DNA of 62,000 nt from Adiantum capillus-veneris (GCA_014529385.2 CM043962.1:89422680-89484679), one strand, 5' to 3'; counted from the stretch's first letter, positions 12,275 through 22,820 are shown. Notes: generated by a model from the sequence alone, not told the origin. Program-made: numbers and translations.

Positions 12275-12975
12275 AAGCCATTTGGTGTGAGTTTATTCAA
12301 AGAACTTGCATCATTTCAAGAATTCCAAACATGGCAGCTTCCACTGACACAACAAGCTCTTGCGTTGTCCTTTTTTTTCTGGCAAACCCTGTGCAAAGGA
12401 TATGTCAGGGCTGACTGTAACCTTCTGATGTTAATAAGTCTTTCGTACCCATTTGCAAAATTTAGCGGTCACTCATTGTGAGGCAAGGAAGTTGCTAAAC
12501 AGATGTAGGGGGTCCTCAAAAGCGGATCTATATCCCAAGCAAGTGTCAGTATTGATCCCTCTAGCACGAACCTTAATCCTAGTAGACATGGCTCCCCAAA
12601 GCACCTTCCAGATAAAGAGCTTCATGTATTTAGGCCATTTGATCTCCCAAAAGGCATTAACATTCCTTTGAAAATGCTCTTCTAACCAATTTTTCTTCCA
12701 TATTCTGGTGAGAGGGGAAAAATAGTTCGCTTTGTATACCAGCTCACTATATTTATCATGGGCCTTAGGGAGCGAGAGCACTCTATCTTTTGGCCAATCC
12801 TAGGCTTTCCAGTCTATCTCTGACCCGAAGACGGGTGAAGGTGATGATGATAACACTACCAAAAGTCTACCGATCACAAGGTTTTTGTACAAATCTAGAT
12901 CATGTTGAAGCACTAACAACTCCACATCCTTCCGGTACAGGTTTCTGTCATCCCAAAGGTGAGATAGTTTAGAGA
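12275..12975 (-). pseudogene. LINE C-terminal fragment, tail to tail with the previous one
   Basis: The minus-strand reading at 12473-12781 contains KLFIWKVLWGAMSTR followed by DPLHLFSNF, the RVT zinc-binding region of an L1-type LINE. Weak similarity extends to about 12975 in shifted frames. It abuts the poly-A of the plus-strand LINE fragment ending near 12272, so two LINE 3' portions face each other. Confidence 0.6.
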
Positions 12976-13095
12976 TCCCTTCTTTAGGTTTTCACAAAAT
13001 TAAACTAATTTCGACAATATGTGCAACCCTCTTGATATCTCAAACATTCAAGTACTATTTTTTGTTAAGTGGAATCTATGAAAAATGGCGTTTCT

Positions 13096-13105
13096 CCCCC
13101 CCCCC

Positions 13106-13186
<81 letters not shown>

Positions 13187-13215
13187 ACCCCCCCCCCCCC
13201 CCCCCCCCCCCCCCC
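13096..13215. repeat. Poly-C tract, 120 bp
   Basis: Runs of 10, 80 and 28 C separated by single A at 13106 and 13187. The minus strand is strongly G-quadruplex prone. The length may be inexact because homopolymers of this size are hard to sequence. Poly-proline ORFs across it are artefacts. Confidence 0.9.
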
Positions 13216-13617
13216 TCTTGCGTTTTTCTCGTGCGCCCCATTGCCTCAAGACAATAGAGATAGATGACCATGAGCTTCAAGATGGCACAGATAGAGAGAG
13301 TGAGAGTGCCTCACAATACTGCCACACTCTCACCATGCTCAAATTCTATAGAATATCCCTTCTTTTGCTCTCCCTTCTCATGCATTGTATCCTGCTCGCA
13401 TTTGCTACACTAGATCCTCTCATCTTCCACCCTACCCATGGGGGTTTGTCATTCCACTTTGTCTTCAAAGCTTCCCAACTTCGTCCCACTCCACAACCCC
13501 CCACAATCGTCCCTACCCATTGGGCCCATGATCGCATAGTGCCACCTCACGGGTTTGCAATAGCACCTCCGCCATGAACCTATCAAGTCTCTTTCTTGCT
13601 TAGCAGAGGGAGAAGAA

Positions 13618-13623
<6 letters not shown>

Positions 13624-13674
<51 letters not shown>
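13624..13674. repeat. (GA)n microsatellite
   Basis: About 50 bp of GA repeats. The following 500 bp show no gene or element. Confidence 0.95.
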
Positions 13675-13678
<4 letters not shown>

Positions 13679-14208
13679 TGGACTCTCAGTGCAACATTCA
13701 CACATGATTTCCACCCCACCCACCACATTCCATTTCCCACTCTTTTGCCATAGATGTCCTCACTAAGGGATTATCCTCATCCTACACGGTAGCCAATATC
13801 GATCGAAGAATTGCATTAGCTTAACTACTTAGGATTGAACCTAAATCTGGATAGGGATAAGGCTTCCTATCTAAGGATACACGATAGAGCTAGGGGCACA
13901 CTAGTAGTCTATGACAAAGTGCAAGAGGATGTTCCCTCGTGCTATAAGCCCTTCTAGTAGTGAAGATGGTGTACTGCTCCATAGGGAAATAACTTGGTGC
14001 ATCGAGATGACTCAATTGTGCTGGTTGATTGAAGGTTTATGATTTAAAATGCTTTTCCTTGTTCATAATTATGGAATTGCTTTGCTTATCTCTCTATTTT
14101 TAAATGTTTGCATCACATAAAGGACAAAGGAATATGTGCTAAGGAACTGAAAAAATTAAGACACTCAAGGAATTTGTTTTCATGTATTGCATATATGCAT
14201 ACCTATGG

Positions 14209-14583
14209 CAGTGATAGGATTTGAAGCCCATCTTCCCTTCTTAAGGCATTTTGCCGGTCGTATAAGGCCAAAGTTTTTTTGAGTCTGTCATTGGAAGGGC
14301 TTGTTCAAAAATTATCCTTCTATAGAGAAGGGTGAAAAAATAGAATACATGTCAATGGAAGGGCTAATTAAAAAACATTCTATATATATTAATTCTCATT
14401 TACAATATCTATATGTATATTGGTTATACTCATTTTGACAAAATATAGTATCTTGCCTTGTAAATTATGCGAAATTTTCTCATTGGAAGGGCAAACTGAA
14501 AATAGACCCTTCTATAGGGAAGGGTGCATTTTTCTACAACCCATCTTTTGAAAGAATAGGTTGCCCTTCAAATCCTAACACTG
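14209..14583. mobile_element. hAT-like MITE with TIRs and 8-bp target duplication
   Basis: The left end is CAGTGATAGGATTTGAAG and the right end, read on the minus strand, is CAGTGTTAGGATTTGAAG, an inverted repeat with one mismatch in 18. It is flanked by acctatgg (14201-14208) and acctgtgg (14584-14591), an 8-bp duplication with one difference. An 8-bp target duplication with TIRs beginning CA is typical of the hAT superfamily. The 375-bp body has no ORF and contains internal palindromes such as CCTTCTATAGAGAAGG. It is a nonautonomous element dependent on a transposase elsewhere. Confidence 0.8.
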
Positions 14584-14682
14584 ACCTGTGGTAGATTAGA
14601 AAAAATGCAGGTACTTTTTCTCATTGAAAAGCAAGAACTAGAGTGGACCTGAGTATGCGAGTGCTTTCTTGATTAATTTAAT

Positions 14683-14829
14683 CACTTGGTGTGAGGTAGA
14701 TTCCTCATACACATTATGCACATAGGTCAGTCACTTGGTGTGAGGCAGATTCCTCATACACATTATTCACATAGATTCGTCACTTGGTGTGAAGTAGATT
14801 CCTCATCTATAATCTATAATCTATATCGA
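14683..14829. repeat. 49-bp minisatellite, three copies
   Basis: Copies start at 14683, 14732 and 14781 with cacttggtgtgagg or a close variant. The period is 49 bp and the third copy diverges after about 28 bp. It lies immediately before the first Helitron-like terminus. Confidence 0.9.
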
Positions 14830-14842
14830 CGATAATCTATAA

Positions 14843-14942
14843 TCTATACTAATAGATAAAAGGGGAGGGAATTCTGGCCCCCTCCCCCGGCCACGTGGAG
14901 CAAGCTCATGCAACCGGCCAGTGTGCCCTGTAGCTTCGGACG

Positions 14943-15018
<76 letters not shown>

Positions 15019-15059
15019 CAGACGGCTAGTGTGCCCTGTAGCTTTAGCTTCGAACGACT

Positions 15060-15128
<69 letters not shown>

Positions 15129-15175
15129 CAAACGTTACAGTAGAGAGAGAGAGAGGCTTCTCAGATGGCATCCGC

Positions 15176-15239
<64 letters not shown>

Positions 15240-15484
15240 TCAGCGCTATAGTAGGTAGGTAGAGAGAGAGAGAGAGACTCCTCAGACAGACTTAAAAAAA
15301 TTTGTAGCTTTTCATAAGAAAGGTGATTGTCTACCATAGAGGATGCTAACACTAAAATTTGAGTTGGTTATGTAGGCTTTGGACATGAATACTTCATTAT
15401 TTTTAGCCTTTTTTGCGAGGTAATTTGCAACAAATTACATGCTAAGCACTCAAAAACCGATCTCAATTGTCAAACAAGAATCTA
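14843..15484 (+). mobile_element. Helitron-like module 1
   Basis: It starts TCTATACTAATAGATAAA directly after an A, the form of a plant Helitron 5' end (TC start, insertion between A and T). A GC-rich stretch with ccacgtgg follows, then gccagtgtgccctgtagc, several (GA)n arrays (14945-15014, 15060-15126, 15179-15237) and a family-A segment (15296-15482). No replicase or helicase is present and no convincing CTRR hairpin end was found. Assignment rests on the 5' end and on its repetition at 15485. Confidence 0.5.
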
Positions 15485-15621
15485 TCTATACTAATAGATA
15501 AAGGGGGAGGGAATTCCGGCCCCCCCTGCCACATGGCGCAAGCTAAGCAGTTCGGCCAATGTGCCTTGCAAGCAAGCCCAGACAGCGAGCGACGTTGGCC
15601 TCGGCGCCGTCAAGTGCAAAC

Positions 15622-15689
<68 letters not shown>

Positions 15690-15775
15690 CTTTTGCGGCA
15701 CCGAGTACGATCACATAGAAGGAGAGAGAGAGCGCATGCATTAAACACGTGCCAGCCTCCAGGGCACTACAAAAG

Positions 15776-15813
<38 letters not shown>

Positions 15814-16013
15814 TGGCAGCGCTACCACTGTAGAATACCCAAAATACCCCTCAAGTTTCATAAATTGGCAAAATACCCCCAATATTTTGTCAACCATTCC
15901 CAAAATACCTCTGGTTGTAGCTTACAGACAAGAAAACTAATTGTCTAACAATACAAGATGCTAAAACTAGAATTTGAGTTGATTATGTAGGCTTTGGAGA
16001 TGAATTGCTTCAT
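15485..16013 (+). mobile_element. Helitron-like module 2, head to tail with module 1
   Basis: It starts TCTATACTAATAGATAAAG, again after an A, then ggggagggaattc and ggcccccc as in module 1. The sequence gccacatggcgcaagc parallels ccacgtggagcaagc of module 1. It contains (GA)n (15625-15688), (TC)n (15780-15810) and a partial family-A segment (15897-16012). It is noncoding. Confidence 0.5.
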
Positions 16014-16118
16014 GGGGGAGGGTTTCCGCCCCCCCCCCCCCCCCCCCTCCCTCCTTGCCACATGGTGGTAGCTCTTTGCTCCGGCCAGTGGTGTCTACAG
16101 CCCGGTAGCATAAGTGAC

Positions 16119-16170
<52 letters not shown>

Positions 16171-16321
16171 TTGATTCGTGCCATGCGTAAGCCACCCCAG
16201 TTTCCATAAGGATGTCACACATGTTGAGGATGTCGTGCACGACATGGTTGCGCGGATCGCTAGGAGCGGTGTGTGTCGAACAGGCCGCACAAGAGCAACG
16301 CAACACTTTGGTCAAGCACTT
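16014..16321 (+). repeat. Helitron-like module 3, partial
   Basis: It lacks the TCTATACT start but has the same order of blocks: poly-C-rich start, gccacatggtggtagct, ccggccagtggtgtctacag, then (GA)n at 16124-16168. The segment 16077-16321 is repeated at 16322-16562, with (CA)n in place of (GA)n. Confidence 0.5.
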
Positions 16322-17302
16322 TGCTCCAGCCAGTGGTGTCTACAGCCTTGGTAGCACAGGTGACAGTGCGTGAGACACACACACACACACACACAGGGAG
16401 CTGATTCGTGCCATGCGTAAGCCACCCCATCGTCCATAAGGATGGCAAACATGTTGAGGATGTCGTGCACGACATGGTTGCACGGATCGCTAGGAGCGGA
16501 GTGTGTTGGAGAGGGCCTGTTAGAGCAGCACGACACTTTGGTCAAGCACTTGGCTGTGCATTCACAATCGAACACCTGGTACAACTCCATCTCGAAGGTA
16601 TGAGAGATATATAGCCGCGAAATATTTGACTTGTACATCCCACCAATCCACCAACACCACTTGGTTTTGCTGGCTGCACCTGAGCGGGAGGATCCAAGCA
16701 TGCCGCCTCCACAAATTCCCGTCGATGACGCTCCCCCTCCGCTATCAGTTCCGCCACATCGTTGCTTTCAACCAAGCACTTGCGACTTTCGTAATGTTGG
16801 CGATATGGCCGCTTGAGGCACTCCACTAGCATCCTACCATCGTGAGCTGCATGACCATTGGTTGTTGTAAGTGTTGGCTGTTGTTGAGGATGTCATGCAC
16901 GGCATGGTTGCACGGATCGCTAAGAGCGACGTGTGTCGGACAGGGCCTGCCAGAGCAACACGACACTTTGGTCAAGCACTTGGTTGTGCATTCGCAGTCG
17001 AACACCTGGTACGCCTCCATCTCGAAGGTATGAGAGATATATAGCCGCAAAATATTCGACCTGCACATCCCGCTAATCCACCAACACCACTTGGTTTTGC
17101 TGGTTGCACCTGAGCGGGAGGATCCAAGCATGCCGCCTCCACAAAGTCCCGTCGATGACGCTCCCCCTCCGCTTTCAGTTCCGCCACATCGTTTCTTTCA
17201 ACCAAGCACTTGCGACTGTCATAATGTTGGCGATATGGCCGCATGAGGCACTCCACTAGCATCCTACCATCGTGAGCTGCACGACGATTGGCTGTTGTTA
17301 GT
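16322..17302. repeat. 430-bp tandem duplication with protein-like minus frames
   Basis: The block from 16452 recurs at 16882 (period 430 bp), and 16562-16875 matches 16983-17302. Minus-strand ORFs (16542-16832, 16972-17412, 16826-17131) look protein-like, for example MLVECLMRPYRQHYDSRKC. Differences between the copies mostly change amino acids (K/M, E/D, S/R, I/K, V/A), which argues against selection on a protein. A captured gene fragment is possible, but no family was recognised. Confidence 0.6.
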
Positions 17303-17477
17303 GTTTCTGGATCTATGCTAAGGACATTGGCTTTGTCAATGTCCATGGGATCCGACCGAAGATGGACTGGTTTTGTAGCATAGAATTGGGGAGGTGAAAA
17401 GCAGATATACACGTTTTGATGTAATGAATTCTTTGCAGACTTCTAGCCTTCATTCTCTTGCCAATGGCCTGTGGGGG

Positions 17478-17478
<1 letters not shown>

Positions 17479-17522
<44 letters not shown>

Positions 17523-17602
17523 CGATGGCCTGGAGGAGGGGTGCACATAGGCAAGTCCTCGGAAGGCACAACGTTCGTTCTTTGCGTTCCGACTCCCCAC
17601 AC

Positions 17603-17656
<54 letters not shown>

Positions 17657-17667
17657 AGAGAGAGAGA

Positions 17668-17716
<49 letters not shown>
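17479..17716. repeat. Two (GA)n arrays around an 82-bp repeat block
   Basis: (GA)n at 17479-17521 and 17606-17716. The block between them (17522-17605) matches 22552-22632, sharing gaggaggggtgca and ccccacacattga. The right-hand array abuts the 3' end of LINE-A. Confidence 0.85.
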
Positions 17717-17720
<4 letters not shown>

Positions 17721-17741
17721 TTTTATTATCGTCCTCGGAGG

Positions 17742-18333
17742 TCAAATATGACCTATGGGACCAAAGTTACATGTGATGTAGTATGTGTATGGCTGATGAG
17801 TGACTCTCGATGCTCCAAAATTGTAGAGTGTGAGAGTCACAATGGAGAGCCCACACTTTGGCTGGGAGAGGAAAGTGTGTAGGTCTAAGTTATGGCTGAA
17901 AATGTGAGAGAAGCAAGTTCGGATGTGATCAAAAGTTGAGCACTCTAGTAGTGTGTGGTACTCAGACTCTCGAACTTGCAGTGAGCATAATGTGCACAAT
18001 CGATTTGACTCTTCTCCATTGCCCCAACGCCCTATCTCGCATCGAAGGAAATGGGAGCTAAGCCGAATTGCTGCGATAGTGCGTATCGCGGACAAGGGAA
18101 ATAGGCTCAAGCATGTAAGTGTGAGTACGGTTTCCTCTCTCAGCGAAGAACATGGTTTTGTAGTTGGGGGCAATATAGGTGGTGTAATGTATGAAGCGTG
18201 ACCCACCGGATTTCTCCCAAGCCGTAATACATTGGCGTTGTAGAAAAGCTTCATTCACTTGAGAGTCAATTGAAGCATCATGTAGCAAGTGTAATGCATC
18301 CCATCTCCCAAACCACTTCTTTATGTCTTGCAT
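17742..18333 (-). pseudogene. LINE-A C-terminal region with RVT zinc-binding domain
   Basis: Two overlapping minus frames, 18058-18333 (AFLQRQCITAWEKSGGSRF) and 17742-18254, together cover the end of ORF2. The second has IAAIRLSSHFLRCEIGRW, then CTLCSLQVRESEYHTLLEC, a C-x2-C...H-x3-C zinc-binding motif usual after LINE RT. At least one frameshift and the stop at 18405 separate it from the RT frame. The stop at 17742 is followed by the very short 3' UTR. Confidence 0.75.
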
Positions 18334-18404
18334 CTATCCCGTGCTCAAGATCTTGCTTTTATGCGTCTTTTGAACTTTTTTGCTTCCAATGCAATTGTAG
18401 GAAG

Positions 18405-20432
18405 TCAATGTGAGGGGTTTTGACGCATCTTTATCATGTACTCCACAACCCTTTCCATGCCCATAAACTCAATTGGAAGAAATCCCGACTCAAGAAGTAG
18501 GAGCATATATGGTGTTTGTGTCTTAACTTGGAGAAAGTTTGTAAGAAAACGCTTTTGGACATTCTCAAACTCTTTCCAAGTAGACTTTGAGATGCTCCCG
18601 CCCCACACTTCAACTCCATAAAGAAGAACCTGTGTCACCAATGCATCAAAAAGATACTTCTTGAGAACCCAACACTTGATGTTTCCCGCATTACACATGT
18701 TCTCAAATGCATAATATGCTCTCTTTCCCGCTTCCAAACGACGCATAGCACATTCATGCCACTTGTGATTGGATGGAATCTCAAGGCGAAGGTACTTAAA
18801 GCTCTCAACAACTTCAAGTGTCTCGTTGTTGTACACAATGCATGGCTTCTCCTTATGGTTGGTTTTCACAAGCATAACCTTTGTTTTGGATTCATTTACA
18901 ATCAGCCCACTATGCAAGCAAAAGTTCTCAAGGACAAACATAAGCTTTTGTGCATCTTCTAAAGTGTGTGCTAGAAGCACTACATCATCCGCATACAACA
19001 AAAGCATGATTACCGCATTGCAAATAGTGACCTCTTCAATGCCTTCTTCTTGTATAAAGTCAAGTACCATTTGTTCCAATTGATCGATGCATAGACCAAA
19101 GAGAGTTGGTGACAATGGACATCCTTGTTTAACCCCAATAGTGCTCACAAAAATTTCTGAAATTTCTCTTCCCATGCACAATTGACAAATCACCTTCTCA
19201 TAGATTCGAGAAACCGCAAGCATAAACTCACTTGGCACTTGGAGTTCTTCCATCCTTCTCCACAAATTGTTACGTGGAATCATATCAAAGGCTTTCTTAA
19301 AGTTCACAAAACAACAATACAATCGCTTGCCTTTCAACCGACATTCCTCCATGAGAACACGAAGAGTGACAAGATGATCAATGGTGCTATGGCATCGACG
19401 AAAACCCGCTTGTCCCTTTGCACGCTTTTCATTCTCTTCATCCCAATCACTCAATTTCATCTCCATTATGCACCCAAACAACTTTGCCATAAGAGACCCA
19501 ATCATTATAGTCCGGTAGTTGCTTACATTCTTTACATCCCCTCCTTTATGCAAAGGCTTAACCCAATTAGTACTCCAATCATAAGGCATACCATGTTGAA
19601 GTGCAAGGTTGAACATATCACACATCCACTCATGGGTAAAATCTCCCGTCCATTTGATCATCTCCGGCTTGATACCTTGAAGATCTCCCGCTTTGTGAGT
19701 GGCCAACTTTTCAAGCCCACCGCATACATCCTCAATAGTAAAAAAAGACGGCATACATGGGAGTGAACCATAAAATGGCATTTTTTCAGTATTTGCTTGC
19801 TCATATAATTTCCTACAATGTGTGTACATATCCACTAGACTCAAGTTACCAAAATTCTCAACCCGCTTGCCTCTCAAGTTTCTCCAAAATCTTCCACATG
19901 CATGTACCTTTTCTTGGACTTGAAATTCTTGTTGCTTTACTTCCCATCTTCTTCTCTTCTTTTGAATCAATGCCTTGTATGTATGCAAATGACTTTGATA
20001 GTTGTCTTTGTCCATAGTTGCATCAAGCTTTATCAAGGACTTTCGAGCATCTTGACATTCTTTATCAAACCACCTTTTGCGTGATCTATCTTTGTTGATA
20101 CCATGGAGATGCTTTATGGCAAAGCATTCTTCCACACAAAAACAAATAGCTTTCTTGAAAGCTTCCCATTTAGTTTCCAATGGTGCATCACATTGAAGCT
20201 TTGTCATCCATAATTTTTGCTCAACCATTTCAATGTACATTGGTGCCCGTTTGAAATCCATACATAGTGATAACTTCTCTTTCCTTTGCCTGAGATTATC
20301 ATGCTTAGTTGCTTCTCCACATGAAAGGTCAATACATAAGGTGCGATGGTCGGATTCCGGGGTCCATTGACCAAACATAAAACTCTTTATGCGATACATG
20401 ATGGCTTCAGAGAGTAGCATATAGTCAATCAC
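18405..20432 (-). CDS. LINE-A reverse transcriptase (675 codons open)
   Basis: It begins with the end of the endonuclease domain (DYMLLSEAI, then PESDHRTLCIDL, the conserved SDH). The RT follows with motifs in order: KPLHKGGDVKNVSNYRTI, CCFVNFKKAFDMIP, GVKQGCPLSPTLFGL, the catalytic LLLYADDVVLLA and SFKYLRLEIP. This enzyme copies the element RNA at a nicked target site. The frame is uninterrupted for over 2 kb, which suggests recent activity. ORF2 is nevertheless broken in the endonuclease and after the RT, so this copy is probably not autonomous. The true ORF2 start lies upstream near 21125. Confidence 0.85.
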   Translation of the reverse strand: MIDYMLLSEAIMYRIKSFMFGQWTPESDHRTLCIDLSCGEATKHDNLRQRKEKLSLCMDFKRAPMYIEMVEQKLWMTKLQCDAPLETKWEAFKKAICFCVEECFAIKHLHGINKDRSRKRWFDKECQDARKSLIKLDATMDKDNYQSHLHTYKALIQKKRRRWEVKQQEFQVQEKVHACGRFWRNLRGKRVENFGNLSLVDMYTHCRKLYEQANTEKMPFYGSLPCMPSFFTIEDVCGGLEKLATHKAGDLQGIKPEMIKWTGDFTHEWMCDMFNLALQHGMPYDWSTNWVKPLHKGGDVKNVSNYRTIMIGSLMAKLFGCIMEMKLSDWDEENEKRAKGQAGFRRCHSTIDHLVTLRVLMEECRLKGKRLYCCFVNFKKAFDMIPRNNLWRRMEELQVPSEFMLAVSRIYEKVICQLCMGREISEIFVSTIGVKQGCPLSPTLFGLCIDQLEQMVLDFIQEEGIEEVTICNAVIMLLLYADDVVLLAHTLEDAQKLMFVLENFCLHSGLIVNESKTKVMLVKTNHKEKPCIVYNNETLEVVESFKYLRLEIPSNHKWHECAMRRLEAGKRAYYAFENMCNAGNIKCWVLKKYLFDALVTQVLLYGVEVWGGSISKSTWKEFENVQKRFLTNFLQVKTQTPYMLLLLESGFLPIEFMGMERVVEYMIKMRQNPSH

Positions 20433-20439
20433 ATTATCC

Positions 20440-21125
20440 CCATTATGTCCCTACATGTAAATCCATTGGTTCCACCCACAAAGATACACCATTGGCAATG
20501 AGCATACCCGTGCTATTACACATGTGTAAAAGTAACTTTCCATAGTGATCCGGCTCTTTCTCATCCATTGAAGTACGATCATACAAGTGAACTTCCTCCA
20601 ACTCCCTTGAAATGTATGGCATATCAAATTGTTGAGTATCATGTTGCAATGTTTTTGTGCGAGCATTCATATCCCCAAATACAATAACATCACCTTCACC
20701 TTTGAAATAAGCAATGTCCTCTTCCAAATCAGAAATGGTTGATCTCTATCCATGCAAGCATAAAAGAGAGAATCATGATGAGGAATGTAGAAAGCGGCTA
20801 CAAAAATGGGTGCTCTTTTTGGTGTCATAATTTTCAGCCATACATAACGTTTGTACTTGTCATCTTTCACAATTGATACAAAATCTTCCAATCCTTTCTT
20901 AACCATACATGCTAACCCTCCTTGTCCTCTTCGTTGCTTGAGATTCTTTGACCACATCAATGAATGTACATTGTAATCCTCCAATCCGTTAATCCTTTGT
21001 GTATCATGCTCCCAAGTTTCAACAAGAAGTACAACATCGGCTTTGCTTGTTAGTTCATCAATGCCAACCCCCGCATTCCATGGGTATCCATTACAATTCC
21101 AAAAGCATATTTCAATTGTAACTCG
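20440..21125 (-). pseudogene. LINE-A AP-type endonuclease, frameshifted
   Basis: The reading starts near 21125 with EICFWNCNGYPWNAG (the N-x-N/G motif of exo-endo-phosphatase domains), then VVLLVETWEHD (catalytic E) and QGGLACMVKK. It shifts frame near 20730 into FGDMNARTKT (the GD-x-N motif), and shifts again near 20450 before the RT frame. The enzyme nicks target DNA to prime reverse transcription. Two indels break it. Its target preference would decide whether GA arrays are hit selectively. Confidence 0.8.
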
Positions 21126-21205
21126 GTCTCATAGGTCACGCATCCCTATTTGCTTGAGAGACTTGCCTCCTCCTTGGGCACATTTTCTTCATGAGAGATC
21201 TCCTT

Positions 21206-22096
21206 GTTTTTATTATTCTTTTTCCTCATATGCCTTGCGACGCATATTTTGTTGCTTAATAGTGCGGTCTTCACATACAAAACATTTTGTATCCCTCAAA
21301 TAGATCCAACTATTATCAAGGATAATCTTTCGCTTGGTCTCATCCGGCATGGTGCATACAATTGGCCGTTCTCCCGAGCGAGGAGCTCTTGCTTCCCCAC
21401 TCTATGTGCTCCATAGACCATAACTCCGGACATGCCAAAGTGGGTTTTGAAGAAATCTTCAATAACAATGGCAAGAGAAGGAGGTTTCTCTAACTTCTCT
21501 TCGGGAATTCCACGAATAACAATGTTCTTGGAACGTCGCTCCCGTTCCTTCAACTCCTCCACATCCACATTCTCAACATTCTTTGTTTGAACCATAGCTT
21601 GCATGAGTGAGGAATTAGAAACCACATTGCTACCACATACATCAGCCCAAGACTTGTTTGTGAATACATTTTTCACGTCGCATACATCCCGGCTCATAGT
21701 GTCAAATTTCTCCTCTTTCAATACATGGTCATGCTCTACTTTGCTCATCCGCTCCTTCGAAGCATTCAAGTCCACAAGAGAGCGTTTACATTCCTTGACT
21801 TCCTCTTCAAGTTGCATCAAACGTGTTTTTTGCATCTCAAGTGTCCTCTTGAGATTCTCATTCTCAACCACAAGTACCCTTAGTGTGCCATTCTCCATTG
21901 CAAGTGCTCGTAAGTCTTTGCCTTGTTTGTTTACGGTCTCTTGCAATGATACCAAGTACACCATGATCATGGTTTTCGATGTCGTTGGTTGGGTGGTTGT
22001 GTTGTTATCTCCACACTTAGGAGATTTTGGATCATTTTCCACAATGGTTGTGGACCTTGTTGAAGAAGAAGAACCCTTGCGAGTGCCGGAAGACAT
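21206..22096 (-). pseudogene. LINE-A ORF1 protein, coiled coil plus RNA-binding-like domain
   Basis: The main open part, 21296-22096, starts MSSGTRKGSSSSTRS. Residues about 50-135 are rich in Leu, Glu and Lys with heptad spacing (coiled coil). A segment RERRSKNIVIRGIPEEK follows, resembling the RRM-like start of ORF1 proteins of several LINE clades. The reading shifts frame near 21370 and continues to about 21206 with YLRDTKCFVCEDRTIKQQ. ORF1 proteins bind element RNA and act as chaperones. The start was chosen as the first Met of the open frame. Confidence 0.7.
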
Positions 22097-22326
22097 TGTA
22101 TGTAAAATAGGAGATGAGAATCAATTTTGTTAAACCTATTTACTTCGGAAATGCTACTACAAAAACGCCTTCCATAACTCTGAAAATTTCTGTCTTTACA
22201 TCAATGCGTAGAGAACTTCGTGCTCTTCGATTGAGGCTATAGATCACCCAAATCGGAGTTCGGATGAAGAAGTTATGATCAAAAGAGTGGACTATTGTCT
22301 ACTAGGTCAAAAAACGGCTACGTTTT

Positions 22327-22328
<2 letters not shown>

Positions 22329-22399
<71 letters not shown>

Positions 22400-22433
22400 A
22401 GAAGAAGAAGAAGAAGAAGAAGAAGAAGAAGAA
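22329..22433. repeat. (GA)n followed by (GAA)n
   Basis: GA repeats to about 22395, then GAA repeats to 22433. It abuts the 5' end of LINE-A. Confidence 0.95.
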
Positions 22434-22629
22434 GCAGCGAATTTTAATGTCCTAGGAAACCATACCAAGACCTTACCAAGAGACCTTAAAGATCTATCCG
22501 ACAAGGAGAGTTGAACTCAAGACCTGTTATTCAAGAGCGAAAGAGAGAGAGAGCCTGTAGTATGGAGGAGGGGTGCAGGTAGTCAAGTCTTAGAAGACAC
22601 ATTGTTCATTCTTAGGGTCCCCACACATT
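22434..22629. repeat. Dispersed repeat block beside LINE-A
   Basis: Positions 22440-22500 match 6467-6510, and 22552-22629 match 17522-17603. On the minus strand ggtcttgagttcaactctc (near 22510-22530) resembles a tRNA B box, so part of it could be SINE-derived. No A box is clear. Confidence 0.5.
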
Positions 22630-22768
22630 GAAAGAGCAAGAGAAAGAGAGAAGAGTGTGGCAAGCAGCGTTTGAGAGAACAGTGTGCCTCACTCGCTCGA
22701 GTATGTCCATCGTGCATAAGGTTCCATTGACCAACCACGAAAGTCCAGCGGCCATGTCAGACCCACCG

Positions 22769-22820
<52 letters not shown>

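Larger units (their letters stand above)
17717..22328 (-). mobile_element. LINE-A, nearly full-length non-LTR retrotransposon
   Basis: It carries a 5' UTR of about 230 bp, ORF1 (about 21206-22096), endonuclease (about 20440-21125), RT (18405-20432) and a C-terminal zinc-binding region (17742-18333). The 3' UTR is only about 25 nt, contains AATAAAA and passes straight into (TC)n on the sense strand. The 5' side also ends at a (GA)n array (22329). The domain order is that of an APE-type LINE. The clade was not settled: the RT motifs differ from LINE-B. Lesions are mainly frameshifts, and the 675-residue RT frame is open. Confidence 0.85.

Noticed and set aside
13032-13577. 181-codon poly-proline ORF
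   Set aside because: It is a product of the poly-C tract, with no protein pattern outside it.
14821-15258. Arg-Glu and Leu-Ser ORFs, also at 17394-17882, 22275-22514 and 61429-61665
   Set aside because: They are translations of (GA)n or (TC)n arrays.
19182-19766. 194-codon plus-strand ORF
   Set aside because: Shadow of the LINE-A RT on the opposite strand.
21603-22133. 176-codon plus-strand ORF
   Set aside because: Antisense shadow of LINE-A ORF1.
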